Notes: generated from the letters alone by a model not told the origin. Positions 9,183-18,967 are shown, counted from the stretch's first letter. The stretch is DNA of 49,439 bases from Bacteroidales bacterium (GCA_017477245.1 JAFUWY010000026.1:1-49439); one strand, 5' to 3'. Numbers and translations: made by a program.

Positions 9183-9190
9183 CCGTTTCC

Positions 9191-10639
9191 ATGGATGATT
9201 TGATCAAAGATATCGCCGCACAGGAGTACAAGGAAGGCTTCGTGACCGAAGTCGAGCAGGAGTACGTGCCCAAGGGTCTCAGCGAGGACATCATCCGGCT
9301 GATCTCCGCCAAGAAGGGAGAGCCGGACTGGCTGCTGGAGTTCCGCCTGGGCGCCTTCCGCAAGTGGCAGACCATGACCCCGCCGCAGTGGGGTCACCTC
9401 AAGCTGCCCCCGATCGACTTCCAGGACATCATCTACTGGGCCGCGCCCAAGCGGGCGGAGGACCGTCCGGAGGAGATCGACCCCGCCTTGATGGAGACCT
9501 TCGACAAGCTCGGCATCCCGCTGCGCGAGCGCGAGGTTCTCGCGGGCGTGAAGCCCAAGGGCGAGGTGGCCGTGGACGCCGTGTTCGACTCCGTGAGCGT
9601 CACGACGACCTTCCGCAAGACCCTGGCGGAGAAGGGCATCATCTTCTGCTCCTTCTCCGAGGCGGTGCGCGAGCATCCCGACCTGGTGCGCAAGTACCTG
9701 GCGAGCGTGGTGCCCGTGGGCGACAATTTCTACGCGGCGCTCAACTCCGCCGTCTTCTCCGACGGGTCTTTCTGCTACATCCCCAAGGGCGTGAAGTGCC
9801 CGATGGACCTGTCCAGCTATTTCCGGATCAATGCCTCCGGCACCGGCCAGTTCGAGCGGACGCTCATCATCGCGGACGAGGGAGCTTCCGTGAGCTACAT
9901 GGAGGGCTGCACCGCCCCGATGCGCGACGAGCACCAGCTCCACGCCGCCGTGGTGGAGATCATCGTGGAGAAGGACGCCGACGTCAAGTACAGCACCGTC
10001 CAGAACTGGTATCCGGGCGACGCACAGGGCCGCGGGGGGATCCTTAACCTCGTGACCAAGCGCGGCATCTGCAAGGGGACGGGGTCCCACCTGTCCTGGA
10101 CCCAGGTCGAGACGGGCTCCGCCATCACCTGGAAGTACCCGAGCACCATCCTCAAGGGGGATTACTCCTCCTCCGAGTTCTACAGCGTGGCCATGACGAA
10201 CAACTGGCAGCAGGCTGACACCGGCACCAAGATGATCCACCTGGGCCGCGGCACCCGCAGCCGCGTCGTGTCCAAGGGCATCTCCGCCGGCCACAGCGAG
10301 AACAGCTACCGGGGTCTCGTGCAGATGGGCCCCGCGGCCGACGGTGCCCGCAACTATTCGCAATGCGACTCGCTGCTGATCGGCAGCACCTGTGGTGCGC
10401 ACACCTTCCCGGTGATCCGCAACCAGAACCCCCGGGCGGTCGTGGAGCACGAAGCCACGACGTCCAAGATCAGTGAAGACCAGCTCTTCTACTGCACCCA
10501 GCGCGGCATCGCCCCCGAGGACGCCGTCGCGCTCATCGTGGGCGGCTACGCCCGCGAGGTCCTCGCGCGCCTGCCGATGGAGTTTGCCGTCGAGGCGCAG
10601 AAATTACTTTCCGTTTCCCTTGAAGGCGCTGTCGGATGA
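9191..10639 (+). CDS. sufB: Fe-S cluster assembly scaffold protein SufB
   Basis: 482 residues, close to the usual 480-495. The start at 9191 ([13 protein letters not shown]) is chosen because upstream codons overlap the promoter and the N-terminus then matches Bacteroidota SufB. Diagnostic blocks are [15 protein letters not shown]-like near 30, [20 protein letters not shown] near 240, [20 protein letters not shown] near 400 and [17 protein letters not shown] near 420-435. SufB forms the SufBC2D complex that builds Fe-S clusters in the cytoplasm. It overlaps the PnuC-like gene by ATGA. No sufS or sufE is found nearby, so sulfur supply must be encoded elsewhere. Confidence 0.95.
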   Translation: MDDLIKDIAAQEYKEGFVTEVEQEYVPKGLSEDIIRLISAKKGEPDWLLEFRLGAFRKWQTMTPPQWGHLKLPPIDFQDIIYWAAPKRAEDRPEEIDPALMETFDKLGIPLREREVLAGVKPKGEVAVDAVFDSVSVTTTFRKTLAEKGIIFCSFSEAVREHPDLVRKYLASVVPVGDNFYAALNSAVFSDGSFCYIPKGVKCPMDLSSYFRINASGTGQFERTLIIADEGASVSYMEGCTAPMRDEHQLHAAVVEIIVEKDADVKYSTVQNWYPGDAQGRGGILNLVTKRGICKGTGSHLSWTQVETGSAITWKYPSTILKGDYSSSEFYSVAMTNNWQQADTGTKMIHLGRGTRSRVVSKGISAGHSENSYRGLVQMGPAADGARNYSQCDSLLIGSTCGAHTFPVIRNQNPRAVVEHEATTSKISEDQLFYCTQRGIAPEDAVALIVGGYAREVLARLPMEFAVEAQKLLSVSLEGAVG

Positions 10640-11233
10640 GCTGGGTAGAGATCGTTTCGGCCCTGTTGGGCCTGTCCTGCGTGTTCCTCGCAGGCCGCAA
10701 CTCGAAGTACAACTTCTGGGTTGGCTACATATATAACATTTTCCTTTTCGTGCTCTTCTGGCGGCAGCACCTCTACAGTGCGATGCTGCTCCAGCCGGTG
10801 TCCTTCGCCATCAACGCCTACGGCCACTGGCGCTGGACGCACCCGCGCGAGGAGGAGCGCAGCGCCGCCGACGCGGCCCGCCTCAAGGTGGGCCACATCG
10901 AGAAGGAGCAGTGGCCGGGCCTGGTGCTGATGGTCTGCGTGTTCGGGGCCGTCTGGGCGATGTGCCTGGACTGGCTGCCCGTCAAGTGGCCCGCGGTGTT
11001 CCAGCCGGACCCTTCGCCGTGGCTGGATTCGTACCTGCTGATGTTCACGCTGCTGGCCCAGTACCTCAGCGCCCAGAAGTGCTGGGAGTGCTGGATCGTC
11101 TGGCTGATCGTCAACGCGGCCAACATCGTGCTGTACATCAGCTCCGGCCTCTACCTGATGCCGGTCGTGAGCCTGCTGTACCTGGCCAACGGCATCTGGT
11201 CCCTGATATCCTGGAAAAAACTCTACAACAAGA

Positions 11234-11241
<8 letters not shown>
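10636..11241 (+). CDS. PnuC-family vitamin transporter (nicotinamide riboside or thiamine type)
   Basis: 201 residues with about seven membrane helices. The aromatic-rich segment [20 protein letters not shown], then the [19 protein letters not shown] block and the late [15 protein letters not shown] block, are typical of PnuC-family facilitators, which take up nicotinamide riboside or thiamine. The gene sits inside the suf operon: it overlaps sufB by 4 bases and sufC by 8, so it is translationally coupled to both. This placement is unusual, since the Suf complex does not need a transporter. Which vitamin is carried cannot be told from sequence, and the riboside and thiamine subfamilies look alike. 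Confidence 0.8.
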
Positions 11242-11978
<737 letters not shown>

Positions 11979-11986
<8 letters not shown>

Positions 11987-12575
11987 CAGGGTCTATGTCA
12001 TCGGACGCGACAGCGTGCCGCAGTTCCTCCGGCTGGACGCCGGGGAGGAACTCTGCATGACCCTGGTCATCCTGCCGGGCACGGACGCCCGCCTGCAGCT
12101 GGAAGTGGACCTCTGCGGTCCCGGCGCCTCGCTGGACCTCGGCGGCCTGTACCTCTGTCCCGGCGCCGAGCGGGTGGACCTGCAGGTGCTGGTCCGCCAT
12201 GCGGTGGGCGGCTGCACCTCCCGCCAGCTCTTCAAGGGCATCGTGGGCGGGACGGCGCGCGCCGGCTTCGACGGGCTGATCTACGTGGCCCCCGACGCAC
12301 AGAAGACCCAGGCCTTCCAGGAGAACCATACCCTGCTCCTGTCCGACACGGCCCGGGCCGAGTCCCGGCCGCAGCTCGAGATCTACGCCGACGACGTGCA
12401 GTGCTCCCACGGCGCCACGACCGGCTACCTCAACCCCGACGAACTGTTTTACCTGCGTTCGCGCGGCATCCCCGAAGCCGAGGCCCGGCAGCTCCAGATG
12501 CAGGCCTTCCTGGCTCCGGTGGTCCGCCGCCTGCCCGACGCGCTAGCCGAAGAAATCCATGCAAGTCTATCCTAA
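11979..12575 (+). CDS. sufD: Short SufD-like Fe-S assembly protein, N-terminal domain missing
   Basis: 198 residues, against roughly 420-450 for ordinary SufD. What is present is the right-handed beta-helix core and the C-terminal helices, with the conserved CSHGATTG at 142-149 and LFYLRSRGIPEAEARQL after it. The whole N-terminal helical domain of about 150-200 residues is absent. There is no sign of decay: the frame is intact, the start overlaps sufC by 8 bases in the same style as the other junctions, and no missing part is seen upstream because sufC is complete. It overlaps ispE by 17 bases. It is probably a functional minimal SufD, not a pseudogene. Confidence 0.85.
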
Positions 12576-13314
12576 CGTCAAGATCAACCTGGGACTGAGC
12601 GTCCTGCGCCGCCGTCCGGACGGCTACCACGACATCGAGACCCTGTTCGTCCCGTATTTCGGGATGACCGACGTGCTCGAGATCAACCCTTCCGACGAAC
12701 TCCGCTTCGTCGCTTCCGACAACGTGACCTGGGATGACGACCTGACGCTGCGGGCCTACAGCCTGCTCAGCGCGGACTTCGACCTTCCGCCGGTGGAGAT
12801 CCGGCTGGAGAAGCGCTCCGCCGTGGGCGCCGGCCTGGGCGGCGGCTCCGCCGACGCCGCCTTCACCCTGATGGCGCTCGCCGACATGTTCAAACTCGGC
12901 CTGGAGGACTGGCAGCTGGCGGACTACGCCGCCTGCCTGGGCTCCGACTGCTCGTTCTTCATCTACAACCGCCCGATGCTGGGCGAGGGCCGCGGCGACG
13001 TCCTGACGGACTACGACATCGACCTGTCGGCCTACGAGATCCGCGTGGAGGTGCCCGAGGGCGTGCGCGTGAGCACGAGCGAGGCCTACTCGCGGGTGAT
13101 CCCGCGCGAGCGGCTCGCCCTGCCGCCGCTGCGCGAGGCCCTGCGCTACCCGGTGGAGATGTGGCAGGACGTGCTCTTCAACGACTTCGAGTCGTCCGTG
13201 TTCCCGATCCACCCGGAGGTGGAGCGGCTCAAGCAGCGGTTCTACGCCGAAGGAGCGGCCTACGCTTCGATGTCCGGCTCCGGCTCCGCCGTGTTCGGAC
13301 TGTTCCGCAAGTGA
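12559..13314 (+). CDS. ispE: 4-diphosphocytidyl-2-C-methyl-D-erythritol kinase
   Basis: 251 residues, slightly short for IspE. The N-terminal motif PNVKINLGLSVLRRRPDGYH and the GHMP-kinase glycine loop AVGAGLGGGSADAA at 88-101 are diagnostic, and GSDCSFF and SGSGSAVFG follow. The enzyme phosphorylates CDP-methylerythritol in the MEP pathway of isoprenoid synthesis; ispF, two steps on in the same pathway, is at 44005. It overlaps the end of sufD by 17 bases, so it is the last gene of the suf operon. The link is sensible because the later MEP enzymes IspG and IspH are Fe-S proteins. Confidence 0.95.
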   Translation: MQVYPNVKINLGLSVLRRRPDGYHDIETLFVPYFGMTDVLEINPSDELRFVASDNVTWDDDLTLRAYSLLSADFDLPPVEIRLEKRSAVGAGLGGGSADAAFTLMALADMFKLGLEDWQLADYAACLGSDCSFFIYNRPMLGEGRGDVLTDYDIDLSAYEIRVEVPEGVRVSTSEAYSRVIPRERLALPPLREALRYPVEMWQDVLFNDFESSVFPIHPEVERLKQRFYAEGAAYASMSGSGSAVFGLFRK

Positions 13315-13323
13315 TTTTTTTGT

Positions 13324-13331
13324 TATATTTG
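13324..13331 (+). promoter_or_regulatory. -7 element before the DUF975 gene
   Basis: TATATTTG lies 19 bases before the ATG at 13351, just after a T-rich stretch following ispE. No good -33 element. Confidence 0.45.
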
Positions 13332-13350
13332 CTCCCGTATTGAAACCGTT

Positions 13351-14025
13351 ATGCCCATGAGAACCAACCAAGAATACAAGAATGCCGCCCTGGACCGCCT
13401 GCGCGGCAATTGGAAGCCGGCCGTGCTGGCCACCTTGATCTATGTCTTCGTCGCCCTGATCATCATCGGTGCCTTCGAATTCCCGTCGATTACGCTGGAT
13501 GTGGAGCAGAACCTCGGCCTCTTCTGCGGCCTGGCCGGCGGAATGGCCCTGCTGGAACTTTTCGTCCTTTATCCGCTGATGGTCGGCTACGAGAATGCCA
13601 TCCGGCTGCTCTACGAGCGCAGGGACAACGACGTGACGCGCAACATGAAGGACATCACGCTCGCCAACTACGGCCACAAACTCTGGGGCATGTTCCTGTA
13701 CGGCCTCAAGATCGCCCTCTGGACCCTGTTGTTCTACATCCCCGGCATCGTCATGAGTTTTGCCTATGCGATGACGCCGTACATCCTCGAGGAGCATCCC
13801 GAGATCTCCGGCTGGGATGCGAGCACCCGCAGCCGCGAGATGATGAAGGGCCACAAGTTCGACCTCTTCTACCTGTATCTGAGTTTTATCGGCTGGTTTT
13901 TCCTGGCCATCCTGACCGCCGGTATCGGCCTCCTCTGGCTGTCGCCGTACGTAGATGCCGCCAAGGCCGCCTTCTACAACGACCTCAAGGCCGAGTGCGG
14001 CGAGCTGGCTCCCACCGGAGAATAA
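13351..14025 (+). CDS. DUF975 family integral membrane protein
   Basis: 224 residues with an amphipathic N-terminus (NAALDRLRGNWKPAVLATLIY, the classic DUF975 opening) and about five or six membrane segments. The block SFAYAMTPYILEEHPEISGW, followed by SREMMKGHKFDLFYLYLSFI, is typical. DUF975 proteins are common in Firmicutes and Bacteroidota; their role is unknown. The gene is 4 bases before the flippase fusion and in the same direction, so it is probably co-transcribed with the polysaccharide genes that follow. Another in-frame ATG (13357) is possible. Confidence 0.85.
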   Translation: MPMRTNQEYKNAALDRLRGNWKPAVLATLIYVFVALIIIGAFEFPSITLDVEQNLGLFCGLAGGMALLELFVLYPLMVGYENAIRLLYERRDNDVTRNMKDITLANYGHKLWGMFLYGLKIALWTLLFYIPGIVMSFAYAMTPYILEEHPEISGWDASTRSREMMKGHKFDLFYLYLSFIGWFFLAILTAGIGLLWLSPYVDAAKAAFYNDLKAECGELAPTGE

Positions 14026-14029
14026 TCCC

Positions 14030-16378
14030 ATGCCGCAAGCTGCCGGACAGCTGACGGAGAACAGCAGGAGGATTGCCCGCAATACCCTCCTGCTGTATTT
14101 CCGTATGTTCGTGCTGATGCTCATCGGCCTGCTCACCTCGCGCGTGGTGATGCGGACCCTGGGCATCGACGATTACGGCGTCTACAACGTCGTGGGCGGA
14201 GTGGTGACCGTGTTCACCTTCCTCACGACCTCCCTGTCGGCGGCCATCAGCCGCTACCTGGCCGCGCACATGGGCGCCGGGGACCCGGCGCGCCTGCGGC
14301 GGATCTTCTCGACCGGCATCCTCATCCAGCTGGGCCTCGCGTTGCTGCTCGTGCTGCTCGTGGAGACGGCCGGGCTGTGGTGGGTGAACCACCGGCTGGA
14401 CATCCCGGCGGGACGCCTGGATGCCGCCCGGTGGGTGCTCCACTGCTCGCTGGGCGTGCTGGTGGTCAGCCTGTTGTCCGTGCCCTACAACGCCACGATC
14501 ATCGCCCATGAGCGGATGTCGGCCTTCGCCGTGATCAGCCTCGGCGAAGCGGCCCTCAAGCTGGGCGTGGCGCTGCTGCTGTATGTCTCGCCCTTCGACA
14601 AGCTGGTCAGCTATGCCGTCCTGATGCTCGCCGTGTCCGTGCTGGTGCGGGCGGCGTACGGGTTCTATTGCCGGAGGCATTTCGCGGAAGCGCGCGGCCG
14701 GATCGTCTGGGACGGTGCGCTGGTGCGCGAGATGACGGCCTTCGCGGGCTGGAGCTTCTTCGGCTCGAGCGCCTATGTGTTCAACACGCAGGGCATGAAC
14801 CAGCTCACCAACCTCTTCTTCGGCGTGGCGGTCAACGCCGCGCGGGGCGTAGCCCTGCAGGTCGAGGGCATCGTCAAGCAGTTCGTGTCCAATTTCCTGA
14901 CGGCGGTCAACCCCCAGATCACCAAGAGCTGGGCGGCGGGGGAGCGGGACTACTGCTTCAGCCTCGTGCACAAGGGGACGAAGTTCACCTGGCTCGTGAT
15001 CCTCGCTTTCTTCATCCCCGTGCTGGGCGAGGCGGAGCTGTTGCTGGACGTGTGGCTGGGGCCCGACAAGGTGCCGCCCCACGCCGCGGCCTTCCTGCGC
15101 CTGACGCTCGTGGGGCTGCTGGTGGACCTGGCGGGCAACCCGCTGGTCACGCTGGTGCAGGCCACGGGGCGCGTCAAGCGTTATTACCTCGTCACGGGCC
15201 TGACCTCCTACCTGGGGCTGCCGCTCGCCTGGCTGGCGTTCCGCCTGGGCGGCGGGCCGGCCTGGGCCTATGTGATCTTCATCGCCGTGTACCTGGTGGT
15301 GCTGGCGGAGCGGATCGTCTTCGCGCGGCGGCTGGCGGATTTCCCGGTGAAGCCGTTCGTGCGGCTGCTCCTGCTGCTCCTGATGACGGCCTGCTTCGCG
15401 CTGGTCTTCCCGATCGTGCTGCGGGGCTCCGGCTGGGCGCCCTTCTGGCGCCTGCTCGCCGGGACGCTGATGGGCTGGGCCACGCTGGCGCATTATGCCT
15501 GGTATTACCTGCTGACCGCCGGGGAGCGGGGGTTCGTGCTTCGCAAGGTGGGCCGGTTCCTGCCTGACAAGCTGTTCCTCAAGGCCAAGTACCGCGTGGT
15601 CTTCGACCGGCCGCTGTCCGTGAGCGGGCCGGTGCATTTCACGGAGAAGATCCAGTGGCAGAAGCTGCGCGACCGCAATCCGCTCTACCATACCCTGGCG
15701 GACAAGGCGGCGGTCAAGCCGTACGTGGCGGAGCGCATCGGCGCGGACCACGTGGTCCCGACGCTGGGCGTCTGGGACCGCCCGGAGCAGATTGACTGGG
15801 AGGCGCTGCCCGCGCAGTTCGTGCTCAAGTGCACGCACGACAGCGGCAGCACCGTCATCTGCACGGACAAGGCAGCCTTCGACCGGGAGGCGGCCTGCGC
15901 GAAGCTCTCGGCCTCGCTGGCCTCCGACTACTGGCGGCGCGACCGCGAATGGGCCTACAAGGGCCTGCAGCCGCGCATCATCGCCGAGGCGTACCTCGGC
16001 GCGGGGCTCGCGGACTACAAGATCTTCTGCTTCGGCGGCCGGCCGGAGTTCCTGTTTGTCGCGACGGACCGGGACAATCCGGCGGAGGAGACGAAGTTCG
16101 ACTTCTTCGACACGGAGTGGCGCCACCTGGACATCCGCAACGGCCACCCCAACGCCGCGGTGCCGCCCGCGCGTCCGGCGCATTTCGCGCAGATGCTGGA
16201 GCTGGCCCGGGCCCTCTCGGGCGACTTCCCGCAGGTGCGGCTGGACTTCTACGAGACGCCCGACGGGCGCATCTGGTTCGGCGAATACACCTTCTACCAC
16301 TGGAGCGGCTTCGTGCCCTTCGACCCGGACGAGGCGGACGAGCGTCTGGGACAGTATTTCAAGACATGGAAAGGATAG
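14030..16378 (+). CDS. Fusion of Wzx-like polysaccharide flippase and TupA-like ATP-grasp domain
   Basis: 782 residues in one uninterrupted frame. Residues 1 to about 500 form a MATE/MVF-type flippase with some 12-14 membrane helices (N-terminus NTLLLYFRMFVLMLIGLLTS, then GIDDYGVYNVVGG), as in exporters of lipid-linked O-antigen or capsule units. From about 512 (LPDKLFLKAKYRVVF) the sequence becomes a TupA-like ATP-grasp protein: FTEKIQWQKLRDRNPLY, FVLKCTHDSGSTV, DYKIFCFGG and VRLDFYETPDGRIWFGEYTF. Relatives of these two halves usually are separate genes. The fused soluble part would face the cytoplasm if it follows an even number of helices. It overlaps the DUF616-type gene by 13 bases. Substrate unknown. 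Confidence 0.88.
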   Translation: MPQAAGQLTENSRRIARNTLLLYFRMFVLMLIGLLTSRVVMRTLGIDDYGVYNVVGGVVTVFTFLTTSLSAAISRYLAAHMGAGDPARLRRIFSTGILIQLGLALLLVLLVETAGLWWVNHRLDIPAGRLDAARWVLHCSLGVLVVSLLSVPYNATIIAHERMSAFAVISLGEAALKLGVALLLYVSPFDKLVSYAVLMLAVSVLVRAAYGFYCRRHFAEARGRIVWDGALVREMTAFAGWSFFGSSAYVFNTQGMNQLTNLFFGVAVNAARGVALQVEGIVKQFVSNFLTAVNPQITKSWAAGERDYCFSLVHKGTKFTWLVILAFFIPVLGEAELLLDVWLGPDKVPPHAAAFLRLTLVGLLVDLAGNPLVTLVQATGRVKRYYLVTGLTSYLGLPLAWLAFRLGGGPAWAYVIFIAVYLVVLAERIVFARRLADFPVKPFVRLLLLLLMTACFALVFPIVLRGSGWAPFWRLLAGTLMGWATLAHYAWYYLLTAGERGFVLRKVGRFLPDKLFLKAKYRVVFDRPLSVSGPVHFTEKIQWQKLRDRNPLYHTLADKAAVKPYVAERIGADHVVPTLGVWDRPEQIDWEALPAQFVLKCTHDSGSTVICTDKAAFDREAACAKLSASLASDYWRRDREWAYKGLQPRIIAEAYLGAGLADYKIFCFGGRPEFLFVATDRDNPAEETKFDFFDTEWRHLDIRNGHPNAAVPPARPAHFAQMLELARALSGDFPQVRLDFYETPDGRIWFGEYTFYHWSGFVPFDPDEADERLGQYFKTWKG

Positions 16379-17040
16379 CGATATATACTTGCATCATAAA
16401 CGATTACGACGAACTCCAGCAGCCCCGTGTGCTGGAGGATGGATTTGATTTCATCTGCTACGTGGGGCGGGGCGCGAAGACGGCGGAACGCGTCGGCGTG
16501 TGGGAGATCCGCGAGCTGCCGGAGAGCCTCGGCGACCCGGGGCTGGACTCCCGCTGGCCCAAGATGCATCCGCACCTGCTGCTGCCGGAGTATGAGTGCA
16601 GCGTGTGGGTGGACGGCAACATCGGCCTGCTGGACGGCACGCTCTACCGGGCGGCGCGCACCAAGCGCACGGCCGGGGTGAAGTACAGCGGGGTGACCCA
16701 CCCCGACCGGGACTGCACCTACGAGGAGGCGCGCAAGTGCTTCGACATGAAGTACCTGTCGGTGTTCGGGCTGCTGCGCGTCTGGGCGTGGCTGTGGCTC
16801 CACGGGCTGCCGCGCCACGCCGGGCTCAACGAGAACAATGTCATCTTCCGGCGCCACAACGACCCCGATATCGTGGCCCTCGACGAGCTGTGGTGGGACC
16901 GCGTGCTGCACCTGAGCCGCCGCGACCAGCTGTCGCTGATGTGGTGCCTGCGCAAGTGCGGCATCCAGCGGGACTACCTCCTGCCGCCCGGCCAGAACAC
17001 CCGCAACCACCCCGGATTCCGCTACCTGCTGCACAAATAA
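16366..17040 (+). CDS. DUF616/TOD1-type glycosyltransferase-like protein
   Basis: 224 residues. The start at 16366 (MERIAIYTCIINDYDEL) overlaps the end of the flippase fusion by 13 bases; an upstream extension of the same frame is only a shadow. Motifs of the DUF616 glycosyltransferase-like family are seen: YTCIINDYD, RWPKMHPHLLLPEYE, a DxN/DxD-like VWVDGNIGLLDG and GLNENNVIFRRHN. Members act on surface glycans in bacteria. Together with the fusion gene it forms a small envelope-polysaccharide unit. Confidence 0.8.
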   Translation: MERIAIYTCIINDYDELQQPRVLEDGFDFICYVGRGAKTAERVGVWEIRELPESLGDPGLDSRWPKMHPHLLLPEYECSVWVDGNIGLLDGTLYRAARTKRTAGVKYSGVTHPDRDCTYEEARKCFDMKYLSVFGLLRVWAWLWLHGLPRHAGLNENNVIFRRHNDPDIVALDELWWDRVLHLSRRDQLSLMWCLRKCGIQRDYLLPPGQNTRNHPGFRYLLHK

Positions 17041-17054
17041 TTTTGCGTAAAGTG

Positions 17055-17085
17055 TTGTGTATTCCGTTGTTTTGACCTATCTTTG
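17055..17085 (+). promoter_or_regulatory. Promoter of rpsP-rimM
   Basis: TTG at 17055-17057 and TATCTTTG at 17078-17085 are 20 bases apart, a good match to the Bacteroidota pattern. The predicted leader of about 55 bases is long for this window, leaving room for control of ribosomal protein synthesis. Confidence 0.65.
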
Positions 17086-17142
17086 CCGTCCGCTTCTCGG
17101 GTAGAAGCAATTTAGGTTACACTTTAAACAAACAGATTCACA

Positions 17143-17682
17143 ATGGCTGTTAAGATTCGTTTACAGCGCCACGGTAAGAAGAATTTCGCATTCTTCCACA
17201 TTGTTGTGGCAGATTCGCGCTCCCCGCGCGATGGTCGTTTCATCGAGCAACTCGGCTCCTACAACCCCAACACCAACCCGGCTACGATCATCCTCGATTC
17301 CGAGCGTGCCCTGGCTTGGCTGAAGGTGGGTGCCGAACCGACCCTCACCGCCCGCCGCATCCTCTCCTACGAGGGTGTGATGCTGCGCCACCACCTCGAC
17401 GGCGGTGTCGCCAAGGGTGCCCTGACCGAGGCCCAGGCCGACGCCAAGTGGAACGAGTGGAAGGCCGGTCGCGACGCCAAGATCGAGGCCAAGAAGTCCG
17501 GCATCAAGAATGCCGCCATCGAGGCCCGCAAGGCCGCCAAGGCCGAGGAAGCCAAGGTCAACGAGGCCCGCGCCGAGGCTATCGCCAAGAAGGCTGCCGA
17601 GCTCGCTGCCCAGAAGGCCGCTGAAGCTGCCGCCGCCGAGGCTCCGGCCGAGGAGGCTGCTGAGGCTCCCGCTGAGGCGTAA
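17143..17682 (+). CDS. rpsP: 30S ribosomal protein S16 with long Ala/Glu/Lys-rich tail
   Basis: 179 residues. Residues 1 to about 80 are a standard S16 ([20 protein letters not shown], then [20 protein letters not shown]). The rest, from about 95, is an extended Lys/Glu/Ala tail likely to form a long charged helix, which is a known habit of Bacteroidota S16. It shares TAATG with rimM, so the stop and start overlap by one base and the pair is translationally coupled. Confidence 0.96.
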   Translation: MAVKIRLQRHGKKNFAFFHIVVADSRSPRDGRFIEQLGSYNPNTNPATIILDSERALAWLKVGAEPTLTARRILSYEGVMLRHHLDGGVAKGALTEAQADAKWNEWKAGRDAKIEAKKSGIKNAAIEARKAAKAEEAKVNEARAEAIAKKAAELAAQKAAEAAAAEAPAEEAAEAPAEA

Positions 17683-18170
17683 TGCTCCAGATCGCCAAGA
17701 TCCTCAAATCCAACGGCACCGATGGCGGCCTCCTCATCGGAGTGCGCGACATCGAAGTCGGACAGATCGACCCCCAGGAACCGGTGTTCATCGAATTCGA
17801 TGGACTGCCGGTTCCCTTCTTTATCCAGGACATCCAGCAGCGCGGCACTTCCAAGGCCGTCATCCACCTCAATGATATCGACTGTCTCCAGGACGCCGAG
17901 GAGGTGGTCGGCCGCGCCATCTTCATCGAAGGGGAGTGGGAGGAGGAGGAAGAACTCGACTTCACCGGCTGGACCCTGCTCGACCACGGCCGGCGCGTCG
18001 GCACCGTCACCGGCATGGAGCCCATCCCCGGCAATCTCTGCCTGTATGTCTCGCCGTCATCCGCCGGCGCAACCGGCGAATCCCTCATCCCTCTCCACGA
18101 AGACCTCATCCTGTCGGTCGACCCCGACTCCCGCACCCTCGACCTCGACCTCCCAGACGGCCTGCTCTAG
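17682..18170 (+). CDS. rimM: 16S rRNA processing protein RimM
   Basis: 162 residues, near the usual 165-175. The N-terminal barrel ([20 protein letters not shown]) and the late PRC-like part (LIPLHEDLILSVDPDSRTL, ending in LDLPDGLL) match RimM, which binds S19 and helps mature the 3' domain of 16S rRNA. The usual trmD partner does not follow; repeat cluster 1 begins within about 20 bases of the stop codon. Confidence 0.9.
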   Translation: MLQIAKILKSNGTDGGLLIGVRDIEVGQIDPQEPVFIEFDGLPVPFFIQDIQQRGTSKAVIHLNDIDCLQDAEEVVGRAIFIEGEWEEEEELDFTGWTLLDHGRRVGTVTGMEPIPGNLCLYVSPSSAGATGESLIPLHEDLILSVDPDSRTLDLDLPDGLL

Positions 18171-18191
18171 TCCGTCGGCTCCCTGACTTGC

Positions 18192-18569
18192 CTCCCCGAC
18201 GGGCCTCTCTGCCCCGGCCGGCTCTGTGACTTGCCTCCCCGACGCCCCTCTCTTCCCCGGTCGGCTCTGTGACTTGCCTCCCCGACGGCCCTCTCTTCCC
18301 CGGTCGGCTCCGTTGCTTACCTCCCCGACGGCCCTCTCTTCCCGGTCGGCTCCGTGGCTTATCTCCCCGACGCCCCTCTCTGCTCCGGCCGGCTCCGTGG
18401 CTTATCTCCCCGACGCCCCTCTCTACCCCGGCCGGCTCCGTTGCTTACCTCCCCGACGACCCTCTCTGCCCCGGCCTGCTCCGTGGCTTACCTCCCCGAC
18501 GGTCCTCTCTTCCCGGTCGGCTCCGTGGCCTATCTCCCCGACGACCCTCTCTGCCCGGCCGGCTCCGTG
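18192..18569. repeat. Tandem array, nine copies of a 42-43 bp unit
   Basis: The anchor CTCCCCGAC recurs at 18192, 18235, 18278, 18321, 18363, 18406, 18449, 18492 and 18534. Spacing is 43, 43, 43, 42, 43, 43, 43 and 42. Units differ by a few bases (CCCGACGG/CC/AC, GGTCGG or GGCCGG). Each unit can fold by pairing GTCGG with CCGAC of the next anchor. Because 43 is not a multiple of 3, the open frames across it are not real genes. The array starts right after rimM. Confidence 0.9.
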
Positions 18570-18580
18570 ACGCCCACACA

Positions 18581-18698
18581 GGTGGACCAGGTCCACTTTC
18601 AGATGCCGTACCAGGTCCACCGGATGTGCCCCAGAGGCGCTTCTGAGGCAGGGTTGGTGTACCAGGTCCGCCCCCTGAAATCCGACCTCGTCCACCTG
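18581..18698. repeat. 118-nt palindromic module B, copy 1
   Basis: The module starts with the palindrome TGGACCAGGTCCA. Its first 22 bases pair with its last 22 (GGTGGACC... with ...GTCCACC) with few mismatches, and an inner GTACCA can pair with TGGTGTAC. It differs from copy 2 (18833-18950) at only three positions and has exactly the same length as copy 3 (38979-39096), which is more diverged. Confidence 0.85.
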
Positions 18699-18717
18699 AC
18701 AACGAAAACTATTGTGA

Positions 18718-18819
18718 CCAAGGGCGCTGAGTCCCTTCTCCGCCCCTGGCAACTGCCGTTTCCTCCTGCCAGGGGCACTAAGACCCTTTCCTGCCCCCGG
18801 CAGCTACTGTCTTTTTCTG
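18718..18819. repeat. Two 50-51 bp module A hairpin units
   Basis: Two units of the form (C)CAGGGGC-N15-GCCCCTGG plus a T-rich linker. The first is imperfect (AAGGGCG...CGCCCCTGG). They are the same family as the eight-unit array at 38506-38912, and lie between the two 118-nt modules. Confidence 0.75.
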
Positions 18820-18832
18820 TCGACTCCCCGGC

Positions 18833-18950
18833 GGTGGACCAGGTCCACTTTCAGGTGCCGTACCAGGTCCACCGGATGTGCCCCAGAGGCGCTTCTGAGG
18901 CAGGGTTGGTGTACCAGGTCCACCCCCTGAAATCCGACCTCGTCCTCCTG
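18833..18950. repeat. 118-nt palindromic module B, copy 2
   Basis: Differs from copy 1 at three of 118 positions (A/G at the TTCAG-TGCC junction, G/A in the GGTCC-CCCC block, A/T near the end). The same long-range pairing of its two ends is possible. Confidence 0.85.
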
Positions 18951-18967
18951 ACAAGGAAGGAAACCTC

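Noticed and set aside
9122-9190. An earlier start for sufB
   Set aside because: The extra codons cover the promoter (9152-9182) and do not match SufB; the product from 9191 has the usual N-terminus.
13955-14029. An earlier start for the flippase fusion at 13955
   Set aside because: It would overlap the end of the DUF975 gene by over 70 bases; the ATG at 14030 sits 4 bases after that gene and gives a normal flippase N-terminus.
17086-17142. Riboswitch in the rpsP leader
   Set aside because: The leader is only about 55 bases and shows no recognisable aptamer.
18192-18569. Possible CRISPR array
   Set aside because: There are no unique spacers; the whole unit repeats in tandem. The 51-bp and 72-bp arrays fail in the same way, and no cas gene is present.
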